From: Tachypleus tridentatus | Taxonomy: Eukaryota > Arthropoda > Merostomata > Xiphosura > Limulidae | Assembly: GCF_004210375.1 (NCBI RefSeq) | Contig: NC_134837.1 | Coordinates: 16,127,798-16,191,797, forward strand | Length of the DNA: 64,000 nucleotides | Direction of reading: 5' to 3' | Part shown: one piece after another, positions 1 to 12,200 of the stretch | How the letters are laid out: the number at the start of each line of letters is the position of its first letter | Numbering within the stretch: position 1 is the stretch's first letter | Program-made: the position numbers and the translations under genes | The notes under the pieces: model-generated | What the model was told of the DNA's origin: nothing | The model's database searches: none | What the model saw: the letters and a program-made list of their open reading frames with translations, nothing else

Positions 1-1924
1 TAATATAAACTATTACAGTTCTTATACTGCAGTAAATATTTTCGGTTTTTCTTTGTATCGAAGTTGCAATACTTATCTGTTGTTAATATGCAAAATATGA
101 TTTTAACAAATAGTTACTTATACTTACAAATTAAGGTAACGTACGTCACGTGGATATTTGCTGCATGTTGTTAAAAATTAAACACGTATATTTAATTCAA
201 AAAGTTCTATAAACTTTGAGCATAACAAAATATTTCAATGTTCCAGGTGGTTTTTCATCAGGTAACAACTTGCAGGTTTCGTTGTCTTTGTACTTGACCT
301 ATCTCAGTGTGGTCTTCTTACTGTGAAGACATACAGGTATGATATATTAATACGCATTTAACTATGCTTTTACATCACCATAAATTATCTAGATATATAC
401 ATATCCTTGGAAAAATGTCACAGACATTACACACACGACGGTATTATCCGAATGGTAATCCATTCTTTAAGCCATCTTACTATTTTGTAGGTTATACTTG
501 ACTGAATCTACTAAATTAAACTGTCTATATCATGTCTGGTTCTTTTTAGAATAATAGGTTAGATAAATTCTAATTCCACAGTGTTTATAAAGCTAGCAAC
601 TGAAGCTAAAATAGTAGGATAATTCTGCAGTCTGATTTTAAAGCAATATAATAAGTTCTTGTTGTTGTAATTGTTTGGATAGTTCTTTTGAAAAATTCGT
701 TAAAAAATTTAAAGTCCAGACGATTAAATGATAAAAATAAAGTTTTTGCTTATTCAAGTTTCGCGTTTAACGAATCCAACGCTCACCAATAATCTTAATA
801 TCACAAATGAACAACCTCTCACAAACCTATTAATTTCGTATTTAGTTCGTAGTCTAAACATAGTCTGTATTATTAGAGCTCTAAGATACAGTTTAACTTC
901 CTTCTGCTAAATAAATACACATTTCTGCAAACATCGATTACACGATTTAAATAGGATTTCCAGATTAGCCAACAGAGCATACTTTACCTTTAAATAAACG
1001 CAATCTTACAGTGTAGGTGTTAAAGTAAAACAAATTCAAAAAATTAAGAAAACAGTTTATTGTGTAAAACAAAGTTATTACTTATGTTTTTCAGTATATT
1101 AACTTAAACGGATATTTGGTAGTACAATGCATATACAAAGCTTATAGTTACTTGGAAGAAATATTAAGATATTCTGTTTTACGTTACAGGTTATTGCTGT
1201 TGGATTTCTAAACTACCAGTATTTTAGAAGATTCATTGTGAGTTTGGGATATTTCTATTGTTTTAATGTTGCAAATAGAAGTCGTGAATTACGGAGTTAC
1301 GTGACACAAAAACATATTGATTTAATGAACACACACTGTCGGTCACCAAGTTTCTGGAAATGTTCATTGCAAATGTAATCCAGATACTAGAAGTTAAAAG
1401 ATTTCTGTTGCATTTATTTATTACAAACGTTACCAGAAAATTAATCCATGGTGTAATTTCAATAATAAAGTGTGTTGTAAGAATACCATCTAACAACAGG
1501 TTTTTACATAAGTAGTAATATTTTCTTTCAGTATCATCACATGCTTTTTTTCTTAAATGTTTATTAGAAAAACTAATACCAAATAATCTTCGATATCAAA
1601 TAATAACCGAAAAGTTTTTGCCATGAGTGTAAACGCGTTCTAACGAGCCCACTGTTATTTTCGTGCACTACGAAACGTTAAAGATTCGTTAGAGCTCGGT
1701 ATTTTCAGAGAAGACATTTCATCATTTTTCATCGTGTATTATTTACTACGAACGGACAATGTTTTATGTCCACATTTCTTATACTTTAGAACTAGTTTAT
1801 TTTTTACCAATATTATTAGTGCAATAGGTTTCTCTGCTAATTTGGCAGTGTTTTGGCTTACAGGTACTGTTTTTATACTTATTGTAGATGTAGAGCATTG
1901 TAAGACCTTTGTTGAAAAATTTTT

Positions 1925-2245
1925 TATGACTGGTTAGTTGTTTTACCTTCTAAATTACAAGTGTAGAAAGAGAAGAAAAACCGTTTTTATAGGTCGTTTT
2001 GCAATTAACTGGTAGTTTTTTTCTCCAAATTACAAATGTGGAGAGGGAAGTAACGGTGTTGTGGGAGGTTTCACGAGTGACTGATTGTGCTTATGTCCAC
2101 CCGATTAGTGCTAAGAGAGATGCAACTGTTTTTATCAGGTCTTGCGGCTGATTGGTCGAGTTTTTTTGCGCAAGTTTCGACTGTAGAGAGGGAAGCAAAA
2201 GTCGTTGTAGGAGACTTCACAAGTGATGTTACTGTGCACATTGTC
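1925..2245 (+). repeat. Degenerate tandem repeat, roughly 3 units
   Basis: A theme of tggttagttgttttacc / ctggtagtttttttctcc / ttggtcgagtttttttgcg, followed by a gtagagagggaag-like block, recurs at roughly 70-130 bp with many changes. Overlapping frames on both strands are by-products. No function is seen. Confidence 0.4.
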
Positions 2246-3724
2246 ATTACAGGGAGAGATGCTAGACTGTTGTTACGCGAGGTTCTGTTGTTAGTGTTTT
2301 TGAACACAATTTCGTAAGCGTTTGTGACCGATTGTTTGTTTAAATGAAAAATGCTAGGAATATTATATCAGCATAACTATATACACGATGGTTATCTGCG
2401 CTCTGAAAATCGACCCTCCCGATATAAGCACTGAAAATTTGGTAACTTACCATTAATCCACCAGGTGGCGTGTGGAGAATAATTAAGGTTTTTACAAAAG
2501 GTGCGATTTTTTTTTCGAATAGTTTTAGACTTGTTAACTGTATGTTTCAAATGTTAAAGAGTTTCACGTGTCTCATTATAAATGTATTGTAATAAAATAT
2601 TCATAATTATAAAGCGGATTACATCTATTTTATTTTTGATAATCCAAAAGTTAAAAATCGAAATCTCAATAAGCTGGCAATACTGAAAAAAAAACAAACA
2701 AATAAAAATGATTTTAATATCTGGTTCAATCGCAATGACATTAAACTACATTATATTTATACATTACTATTTCCAGTCATAATCTTAAAAAACTTATACA
2801 CAAAAAACACGAACATAATTTACTATAATTGAACCTTTTAACCTACAAACTATAATAAATTATACAATCCTGTATTTCATTAAGTTGAAAGAGATAGAAA
2901 GTCGGATTTTTAATATGATGAGCATTTATCTTGACTATTATTCCTTTTTAAAACGCAGTTGTTTAATTTTCGTGTTGGTAACGTCACAAATGTATTGTAA
3001 ACATATTTTAAACAGTTGGTTCACAAACTAGTCTGGCAATACAAGATAAATTTGTTTAACACGTTTATTAGAATACGTGTAATACAAAGGATTTCACGTG
3101 TGCTAAAAATGGGGTTACAGCGCTTGTAATGGTGAAGAACAAGAAACAAAGTTTTCCCTCTGGTGAAAAATCGTAGAACTTAAAATATATATTTTATATA
3201 ATTGTAATAAAAGTTCAAATGAATGGCTTAGTAAACCGATAAGAAAAAACTTTTCTAGCTGGAATGGGTGCTAGTTGGTGCCGTAGAAAGATTCTCACGA
3301 ACGAGGGGCTTCTGTTGTTCATGGGTAACATTTTCACACAATATAATTCACACGTCAAGGAAAGATTTCTGTAGTTTTATAATCAATAGTTTAACGTCTG
3401 TATGTTAACCGTGAACATATTTCACGAGACACGCTATACTTTGATATGTACTTTTGAATTTTATTTTACAACATATATTTAAAATGCATACAGTTAATGT
3501 GCTTTATTACGATATTACATCAGCAACAGTTTAACTCATGGACTATGTTTTTAAACACTGATTGTGACTAATAATAATAATACACGCATTTAGAAAATTA
3601 CCTCGAAACATTTGTAACAGAAACGTATTCACTAATATATCAAATTTCATTCTGTTAAACTTTATTACTAATGACCATCAAACACGAATCATTCAATCGT
3701 TTTTTCTGCATTTCGAAAGGATTT

Positions 3725-3972
3725 GTTTTGAATTTCGCGCAAATCTACTCGAGGGCTATCTGCGCTAGCCGTCCCTAATTTAGCAGTGTAAGACTAAAGG
3801 GAAGGCAGCTAGTCATAACCACCCACCGCCAACTCTTGGGCTACTCTTTTACCAACGAATAGTGGGATTGACCGTCACATTATAACGCCCCTAGGGCTGA
3901 AAGAGCGAGCATGTTTGACGCAACCCTTAGATTACGAATCGCACGCCTTAACACGCTTGGCCATAACAGGCC
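3725..3972 (-). mobile_element. tRNA-derived SINE (family A), tRNA part damaged
   Basis: It contains the family blocks gagggctatctgcgctagcc, agggaaggcagctagtc, aatagtgggattgaccgtc and cgagcatgtttg. The tRNA-like head is at the right end, so the element reads on the minus strand. The gattcgaacccgcg (B box) segment is largely deleted here. It retains many CpGs. I recall this family from horseshoe crab sequences. Confidence 0.8.
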
Positions 3973-4723
3973 GTACATTTCATTTCGAAAGGAAGAATTT
4001 GAAAACGAATTCCTCACAAAAATCTATCGACTATACAGATCTATCATGCCAACTATTACACACAAGATTTGAAATTATAACAGCTCTGTCTATGAAACTA
4101 AGAATCTTCCATAAAATAATGAAACACCCGCCACTCTACTGTGCTCTCCAGACCAGGATATTAATTTTCTTTTTAGGAAACCGAAACATTTAAGAAACGT
4201 AGCTAACGACCATTGGTTTCAAAATTCTGAAACCTTTCGCGATATTAGATTATCTTTTGAAATGCCGACAACGTGAACTTACCTTAATATAAACTCACCA
4301 AGAAATCAAAATCGTATTTCATGAACAGTTAAAAATTGATTTAAAAGGTTTTAGTTTTGCTGTCTACCAATTCCATTTCAATACTTCGTTGAGTTTCTTT
4401 TATTATGTGTGAATTGTCTGGACAATAAAAAATACACGCTATATTCAATAATGTTCCATTTTTATACCCTACAAGTATGCGTGAAAAATAGGTTACTCGT
4501 GGCGACACTGTCCCCGGTTACTCTGGAATGTATGTTGACGTAATTTTACGGTTTTCTTTAGGCATACAACATATTTAAGCACAAGAAGGTGAAATACGTC
4601 TGGTTTTAACCTAAAAAAAATGATGTCTTACTTGACATCTTTAGGGTTAGGATATTAACACACTTCAAAAACTCGTGACAGCTTTAGCAGTAAATTTTGA
4701 TACTAAATGGTGGAAGAAGAAAA

Positions 4724-4797
4724 CAAAAGGAAATGTATACCGAAAAGAAACGGTAAACAAAAGGAAATGTATACCGCAAAGAAACGGTAAACGGATA
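4724..4797 (+). repeat. 34-bp direct repeat, 2 copies
   Basis: The block caaaaggaaatgtatacc followed by gaaacggtaaac occurs twice in tandem with one substitution. It is a small duplication in noncoding sequence. Confidence 0.7.
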
Positions 4798-5478
4798 TTT
4801 TAAAATTAAGAACGTTTCGGCCTCGTTAAGGCTTGACATCAACAACGGACGGACCAGAAACGTTCTCAATATTTAAATGTGTTTTGTGGTACAAGATTCA
4901 TTCCGACTTTTACTTTCGATTTAATCGTACTACAGAAATACTTATCTTTTGGTTTTTATTGGTTGTATAGGAAAATTAAAGATCCAATAAACAGAGCTAA
5001 AATTAAATATTTGAGCTTGACCTGATCTTACGAAAAGTTGAAAGGTAAGAACTGTAAGTATAGGAATGACAAATGTTATACCATTCTGAAACGACACGAC
5101 AGAAAAGTTTTTTATAGTTAATTACACCTATGTGAGACGTTTCTGTTCATTCCAAAGATAGAAACGACAGTATAATATTCGAGACTTTTGTGCCCAACTT
5201 TTTCACCAGCAAACTAATGAAACAAAAACGAAAACATCAAATTTTCGTTTCGCCGCATTTTGGAATATACACCTTCACAAGTAAGCTTGGATGAGACCGA
5301 TATTATGATGCACTTTATCTTAACACCAAATAACACAACAACAGAACAGGATATTGGTTTTTGTAATTTTGTTCAAGCAATATCTATTATTTTTTTTTAA
5401 TTCACTGGCAGATCACAACGAGATCTCAAACTTTTCATGAACAACCGCCAGTTTGGAATTTTGTTGTATTTCTTTTAA

Positions 5479-5700
5479 GCTACTAGATGGTTGTCTGCGT
5501 TAGCCATTCCTAATTTATAAAAGATAAACGAGAGAGAAGGTGTCTAGCCAACAATACCTACCACAAATACGAGGCTACTTTTCATTAACAAAGGTGGGAT
5601 TGATCGTAACTTTATAATGCGCCTACGGATAAAAGGAGCAAGCATGTTCAGTGATAGGTTGCGAGTCGAGCGACCCCAACTACTAGAGCCAATCCATAGG
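5479..5700 (-). mobile_element. tRNA-derived SINE (family A), old degenerate copy
   Basis: The same block order as the 3.7-kb copy is recognisable (ggttgtctgcgttagccatt, ggtgtctagcc, aaaggtgggattgatcg, gcaagcatgttc) with heavy divergence. The tRNA head is mostly lost. Confidence 0.65.
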
Positions 5701-6160
5701 GAGCCCGTTGACCACAGATTGGAAAATGCTGGTCCAAGACACCAACACGACTCTGTAAGGCATTGCTGATAGCTAGCTAGCTTCGTGTCAGGTCTTCATA
5801 AATGTTACACCAACAAACCGTCAAGAACTTTTGTTAATTTAGAGACATTGAATTGCACATAATTGATGGACATGAATAACAAGTTAAAAAGTTATGGTAA
5901 ATAACATGAACAGTCTCTTTACCTACACATTAGATAACAATAAGTTTAATACAAAACGTTACAAACTTAATTTTCATTAAATTACTGTATTTTCAACATT
6001 TATGTTTTAAACTTAAATCTGTCTAATACGTCAGTTAAAATACCATCAACTACTGAATCTTGAAACGCCAACGCTTGTTTACTGCAATGTAACTTGGAAC
6101 TGAATAAGAGAAGAAAAAACAAACTTAATGAGTTAGTTGAGCTTCTCTGGTTTTGATTTT

Positions 6161-6432
6161 GTTTGTATTTGAATTTCGCGCAAAGCTACTCGAGGGCTAT
6201 CTGCGCTAGCCGTCCCTAATTTAGCAGCGTAAGACTAGAGGGAAGGCAGCTAGTCGTCGCCATTCATCGCCAACTCTAAGGCTACGTTTTTTTACCAACG
6301 AATAGTGGGATTGATCGTAACATTATAACGCCCTCACGGCTGAAAGGGCGAACATGTTTGGTGTGACGGGGATTCGAACCCGCGACCTTCAGATTACGAG
6401 TCGAGTGCTTTATCCACCTGGCTATGCCCTTC
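6161..6432 (-). mobile_element. tRNA-derived SINE (family A), near-complete copy
   Basis: The best-preserved copy in the window. On the minus strand the head reads as a tRNA-like promoter, with B box ggttcgaatccc and an A-box-like ccaggtgg segment. The anticodon-loop region ctcgtaa suggests a Thr(CGT)-like ancestor. It is not a functional tRNA gene, because the body continues into the SINE. The tail ends at the left in a gtttgtatttgaatttcgcg stretch. Confidence 0.85.
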
Positions 6433-7693
6433 TTATATCCTTACAGTTTTTCGTTTACGCCATTTAAAAAACAGCTTTTTTATTGACATAACGTAATTTG
6501 TTCACGAAAATTAAACAATTCATATTTCACTCTAACCAAGATTTTGCAGGTCATGCTTGACTGTCACACTGACGTTACAACTACACTCCACAGCAGGTTA
6601 AAGTGTTTTTGAGTTAGAGTAACATGACAATGAAATACTAATTATAGAAACCAAACAGTTCATCTAAGTTACAAATATATTTGTGTACTTACAAACATTC
6701 TTATACCATGAAATTATATATTAAAAAATCAATAGCTTTTAGTCAAAAATGAGGTAATGAAACTTGAATAATACAATAACTAGTAGTCTAATTCAAAGCG
6801 TAGAAAGATCGAGAAAGGGTTTATGGATACTTAGCGAACATTTTACTCGTAAAATTATTGTTCTCACATCTGATGAGGTACAATCGAGACGAACAGCGCT
6901 GAAAACTTAGACATCTGCATGCACATCAGCAGTGAAATAATGATAAGTGTCTGAAAGGTTATTATTATTATTGTAGGCATAAAACAGTAATGGCTAAATT
7001 TATTACCGACGCTTGAAATACAAGTTTCCAATAGCAACTAGAGGTAACACCTATCAGTTAAACAGCGGCATCAGACATCACTACAAAAATCTTAGCTTCA
7101 CCAGCTGTTCTCGATGGTACTTTAAAAATAAAAATTAAGCAATTTTGAAATACTAAATCACGTACTTACAGTAATATGACCTCTCACGTGAACATCTCCA
7201 ACTATATCTTGCAGTACTGTGATAAGAAACAGCACTTTGAAAAGAATGCCTAAATATGTAACGGGTTTTGCTTGAAAAGGCATACCAATTTATTATTTAA
7301 GTACAAGTTCTATTTAAGAACAAGCGAACAGAGGGTGGTGTTCTTCAATCTAAACCAAAAATCTAATGTTGCGGTAATATAAACCTACCGGTTCATTTCC
7401 CGAAGTCAAATAACTAAAATCATACCAGTTTGGTTACAAAAACGTAAGAAATAATCTTGACAGTAACCACTACGAAAGAATTCGCTCAAAAGCTATCTTT
7501 GAAAACTCTGATAATTCTAAGTAATTTTCCATAACTTTATAGTACCCGATTTTACTATTTGGAGTAAAAATTTATATTTTATGATGTAATTAATAAACAA
7601 ATAATACATGTTCCAATTAGCTTACTAATGAACATAGTAGACACCAATCAGTCTGTAACTAAAGTGTTTGTTGAAAATTTACAAGTGACAAAA

Positions 7694-7822
7694 AGTGTGA
7701 CGGATCGATACATTATATCGCCACCATAGCTGGCAGGACAAGAATTTTTGGTGGCCAGATCTGAACTCGCAACCCACAGATTGCAAATCTAGCGTTTTAA
7801 CCACCAGGCCATTCTAGGTCCT
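7694..7822 (-). mobile_element. Second tRNA-like SINE fragment (family C)
   Basis: On the minus strand it reads ggcctggtggttaaaacgct ... gatttgcaatctgtgggttg ... gagttcagatct, i.e. A-box and B-box-like blocks around a tgc anticodon-like loop. The body differs from family A but shares the cattatatcgcc...ctg layout. Not a working tRNA. Confidence 0.5.
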
Positions 7823-9011
7823 CAAAGAAAGTTAATCCCTTTAGTAACAGATCCAAATAATTTATTCAAACTGTTCTCATCATCACCACTAGGACCAATT
7901 AGTTAAGTTGCGGGATTCATGAAAACAAACAAATATATACATATATATTAATTTTTATTAAAACCAATTGCTTTTTAGGCGAGACAGTTTTATCAGGGAA
8001 AAATAAACAATATGAAATAAAACTTGTTACAGTGGAATTATTTGCTATGTTGCTAGGCAAATATAATGAAATATTAAAGACAAAATGTAGAATTATTAAC
8101 AAATTATACATTTTTCATATTTTTAAATTAAGAGCGCAATGAATTATATCGTTTAATAAAATCTGATATATATAGAACTTATATATGCGTCTGTGTGAAC
8201 TATATACAAGTATCACTCTGAAAACAGTAAAGGCGTTTTAAGAATATCAGTTTTCTCTATAACGAGACCCTTGGAGACGGTTTACAACCAGTATGTACAA
8301 AATAGTATTTGCTGGATCACACAAATGAAAAAGACATTAGCTGTATGTCGAGAATACAGAAGCTACTATTCATATGTCAACATGCTATAACTTCTATGCT
8401 TGCTATATTGTTGTCTCTACACAAAAGGACGTAACATTTTCCACTTAATATTAACACCAATTATCCAAATACTTTCAACCTTGACAAACACCATCACGGG
8501 TGTACAAATAACAACTACACGGTTTAAGACTTAGGAATAACAACTTAAAAAAAAAACCAACTAAAAACTTAAAAAATGTGTTAAATTAAAAATGTGCAAC
8601 TTTTTACCATGACAACAAAGCTCAGCTGGATATTATACTTTAATAACAAATGTTTAGAATTCCCGTTATAAAATTATAAAAACATTTTCTGATAAAATGC
8701 AGCTTGTTGGTTTTTTTCACATCACAGTCCAGTGCTTTTACAAATTATATACATCAGACTTATACAAATTTTTCAGAAAGAGGGTTCATTTTAAAACCAA
8801 CTATAACTGTATAAAAATGCATTATTACTGCTTTCAAGCGTGGTCACAGTCTCTTGAAACTAACTGGTTGGTTGGAAAATACATATCACTGTAAACACAG
8901 TATTGTGCACTGACAGTATCTAAAAGTTTCACTACTAGTCAAAAATTACACTAATGTAAATTGTTCAGTTAAGTTCCTTGTACCCTTCTCAGAGAAATGG
9001 AATAGATTAAT

Positions 9012-9017
9012 TTTATT
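9012..9017 (-). promoter_or_regulatory. Candidate polyadenylation signal
   Basis: AATAAA lies on the minus strand about 210 nt after the RhoGEF stop. A second AATAAA overlaps the stop codon itself (TGAATAAA, 9227-9220). Which one is used cannot be told from sequence. The CpG-poor transcribed character fades to the left of about 8.6 kb, which fits a transcript end in this area. Confidence 0.35.
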
Positions 9018-9224
9018 CAAAGCACCTACCATTCTGAAAGGAATTATCTGTTGTCTACAAGAAAACAAACTAGAATATACTTTACGAAGGCATAAAACAA
9101 GATGTGCCCTAAATCCTGGATGTAAAGAAATACCAATATTTCTTCCTTGGATGATACAAATATATGTTGCAACACATCTTTTCCAACTACACTGTTGCTT
9201 TCTTTTACTCTGTACATCTTTTAT

Positions 9225-12200
9225 TCATGTATTTAGTTGAATCACTTCATTTAAGTCCAAGGTCACATTTGGTTCAGGTATATTCTGATTATCAGAAACT
9301 ACAGCCTTATCAGAAAGACTCAAAGACATAATTTCTGCTGAGATTTTTTGATGACTATCATTAGTTGGTCTCTGGTAATCTTCATCCACAATATTCTCTT
9401 CATGACATTCAGTTATAAATTTTGGTTTGAAATAGACTGGTTCAATATTTTGATCTTCACACGTGGAATCATTAAATCGTTCTGTAGCTATGCAGTTACA
9501 AAATTCACTTTCTTCTTCTGATTGTTCCTCATAATTCCAGTCTACAAGATGCTCATATTTCCTATGCCTCTCATCATAACAACAATGTTCACTGTTTTTC
9601 AATTTATTATTACTAGGTATTTCTTCTTCACTTCTTTCATCAGTTTCTTCTTGAAAAATTTGTTTATCCTTTATTTCTTCTTCAACATCATTCAGTAATG
9701 ATTCTTCCACTTTATCATTTTTTCTGAGTTCATGTGATTGCTTTTGGTCCTCTTTCTCTCTCAGCATTCCATTATTACCAATAATTTCTTTGGACTTTAT
9801 CATAATTTGTTCTCTGTCATTAAGATTTTCCAATTCTTCATCACAGTTTTCACTCCATTCTTTATCCTGCTTGAATTCTTCAGATAAATATTCCAATGCT
9901 TTTCTAGAACTTTTATCTAATTCTCTATCCATTATTTCTTCTTCAGATAAATTTCCTAAACCATTTTCAACCAATTTCAATTCTTCAGTTAAGTCTTCCA
10001 TCAATTCGTCACTCAGTTTTTCTTCTTCCAACAGATTAATTCTTTTTTCACCCAATATTGCTTCATTAGAAATATATACCAATCTATTTTCATCTAATTT
10101 CTCTTCATTTGAAATTTCCTTTCCTTTTTTACAGTCTTCTTTCAATATATTTTTATACTTTTTTCCTTCTTTCATGCATTTCACTTCTTTCTCAAAATTC
10201 TCCATCAATGCATTCTCAAATTTTTCATTATCAATGTGACTTTTGAGTCCTTCAGTATTTTCCTTCAATTCTATCCTTTCTAATTTTTCTTCTCCTGTAA
10301 GGTTTTGTGTTTTTGTTTCACAGCTTTTATCAAATTCTTTACCCAATTTGTCTTCCTCCATTTTCAAACCTTTTTCATTGTAATTACTACATTCTTCAGA
10401 TGCAAAACTGCTCACTTCAGTTTTATTTTTCAATATCTCCTCAGAACATTCCTTCATTTTTTTCTCATTTTTCCATTCTTTATCACTTAACTGATATCCT
10501 ATTCTTTTTTCACATCCATCCTTCAGTTCTTTCTCGAGCAATAAATGTTCTTCAACATTAATCAATTCTTTCCAATTGCGTTTTTCTTCCTCCATTTCTT
10601 TTATTTTTTCTTTAAAACTTTCATTCATTATTTCTTCATTGTTTTCCTTTCCATCCAAATTTTCCCATACTTTCTTTAATTCTTCCTCATTCTCATGTTT
10701 TTCCACACTTTTCAATTCAGCCTTATCATTTCCTTCCATTTCATTGTTATGCAAGATTTCTAATTCTTTCCCAAAGTTTTCTCCTAATTCTTTATTCTCC
10801 TTTTCATCTTCATTCATATTACACAATCTATTTTCAAAACTTTGATTTAATGCGTTATTGTTTTCTTCTATGTCCATCTTGTTGAGCCCCTTTTCCAAAA
10901 CTTCATTTAATTTATTCTCTTCTTCTTTATCCACATTATCCAATACTATTTCCAAATTTTCATTTAGTTCTTTACTCTTTTGTTGTTCTTCATACACACC
11001 ATCCAACCCCTTTACAAAATTTGTGTTTAATGTTTTGTTCTGTTCTTCTCCGTTCATATTGTCACACTCTCTTCCCAGGTTTTCATTTAATTCTTGGTTT
11101 TCCTGTTCCTCTTTCTTCAAGTTGTCTGATCCCTTTTCAAAGTTCTCATTTAATTCTTGGATAACCTGTTCCTCTTTCTTCAAGTTGTCTGATCCCTTTT
11201 CAAAGTTTTCATTTAATTCTTGGTTATCCTGTTCCTCTTTCTTCAAGTTGTCTGATCCCTCTTCAAAGTTCTCATTTAATTCTTGGTTATCCTGTTCCTC
11301 TTTCTTCAAGTTATCTGATCCCTCTTCAAAGTTCTCATTTAATTCTTGGTTATCCTGTTCCTCTTTCTTCAAGTTATCTGATCCCTCTTCAAAGTTCTCA
11401 TTTAATTCTTGGTTATCCTGTTCCTCTTTCTTCAAGTTGTCTGATCCCTCTTCAAAGTTCTCATTTAATTCTTGGTTATCCTGTTCCTCTTTCTTCAAGT
11501 TGTCTGATCCCTCTTCAAAGTTCTCATTTAATTCTTGGATAACCTGTTCCTCTTTCTTCAAGTTGTCTGATCCCTCTTCAAAGTTCTCATTTAATTCTTG
11601 GTTATCCTGTTCCTCTTTCTTCAAGTTATCTGATCCCTCTTCAAAGTTCTCATTTAATTCTTGGTTATCCTGTTCCTCTTTCTTCAAGTTATCTGATCCC
11701 TCTTCAAAGTTCTCATTTAATTCTTGGTTATCCTGTTCCTCTTTCTTCAAGTTGTCTGATCCTCTTCAAAGTTCTCATTTAATTCTTGGTTATCCTGTTC
11801 CTCTTTCTTCAAGTTGTCTGATCCCTCTTCAAAGTTCTCATTTAATTCTTGGATAACCTGTTCCTCTTTCTTCAAGTTGTCTGATCCCTCTTCAAAGTTC
11901 TCATTTAATTCTTGGTTATCCTGTTCCTCTTTCTTCAAGTTGTCTGATCCCTCTTCAAAGTTCTCATTTAATTCTTGGATAACCTGTTCCTCTTTCTTCA
12001 AGTTGTCTGATCCCTTTTCAAAGTTTTCATTTAATTCTTGGTTATCCTGTTCCTCTTTCTTCAAGTTGTCTGATCCCTTTCCAAAGTTCTCATTTAATTC
12101 TTGGTTATCCTGTTTCTCTTTCTTCAAGTTGTCTGATCCCTTTTCAAAGTTTTCATTTAATTCTTGGTTATCCTGTTCCTCTTTCTTCAAGTTGTATGGT

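Larger units (their letters stand above)
1..9000. other. Intergenic region / 3' flank, no gene recognised
   Basis: No open frame here looks coding; the longest (about 90 codons near 3915) overlaps a SINE. The stretch carries SINE copies at 3.73, 5.48, 6.16 and 7.69 kb, a decayed tandem repeat at 1.93-2.24 kb and a 34-bp direct repeat at 4.72-4.80 kb. CpG is clearly more frequent than in the gene to the right. Nothing else is identified. Confidence 0.6.

Noticed and set aside
2071..2317. Overlapping 76-78-codon frames on both strands
   Set aside because: They overlap each other within a degenerate tandem repeat, with no splice or family support.
3915..4193. 92-codon plus-strand frame
   Set aside because: Its first part lies within the SINE at 3.7 kb. 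No domain or splice context was seen.
6350..6432. tRNA gene (also at 28.3, 28.77, 7.8 and 55.5 kb)
   Set aside because: The B and A boxes belong to SINE heads: the sequence continues into repeated SINE bodies, and no complete cloverleaf with an acceptor stem is present.
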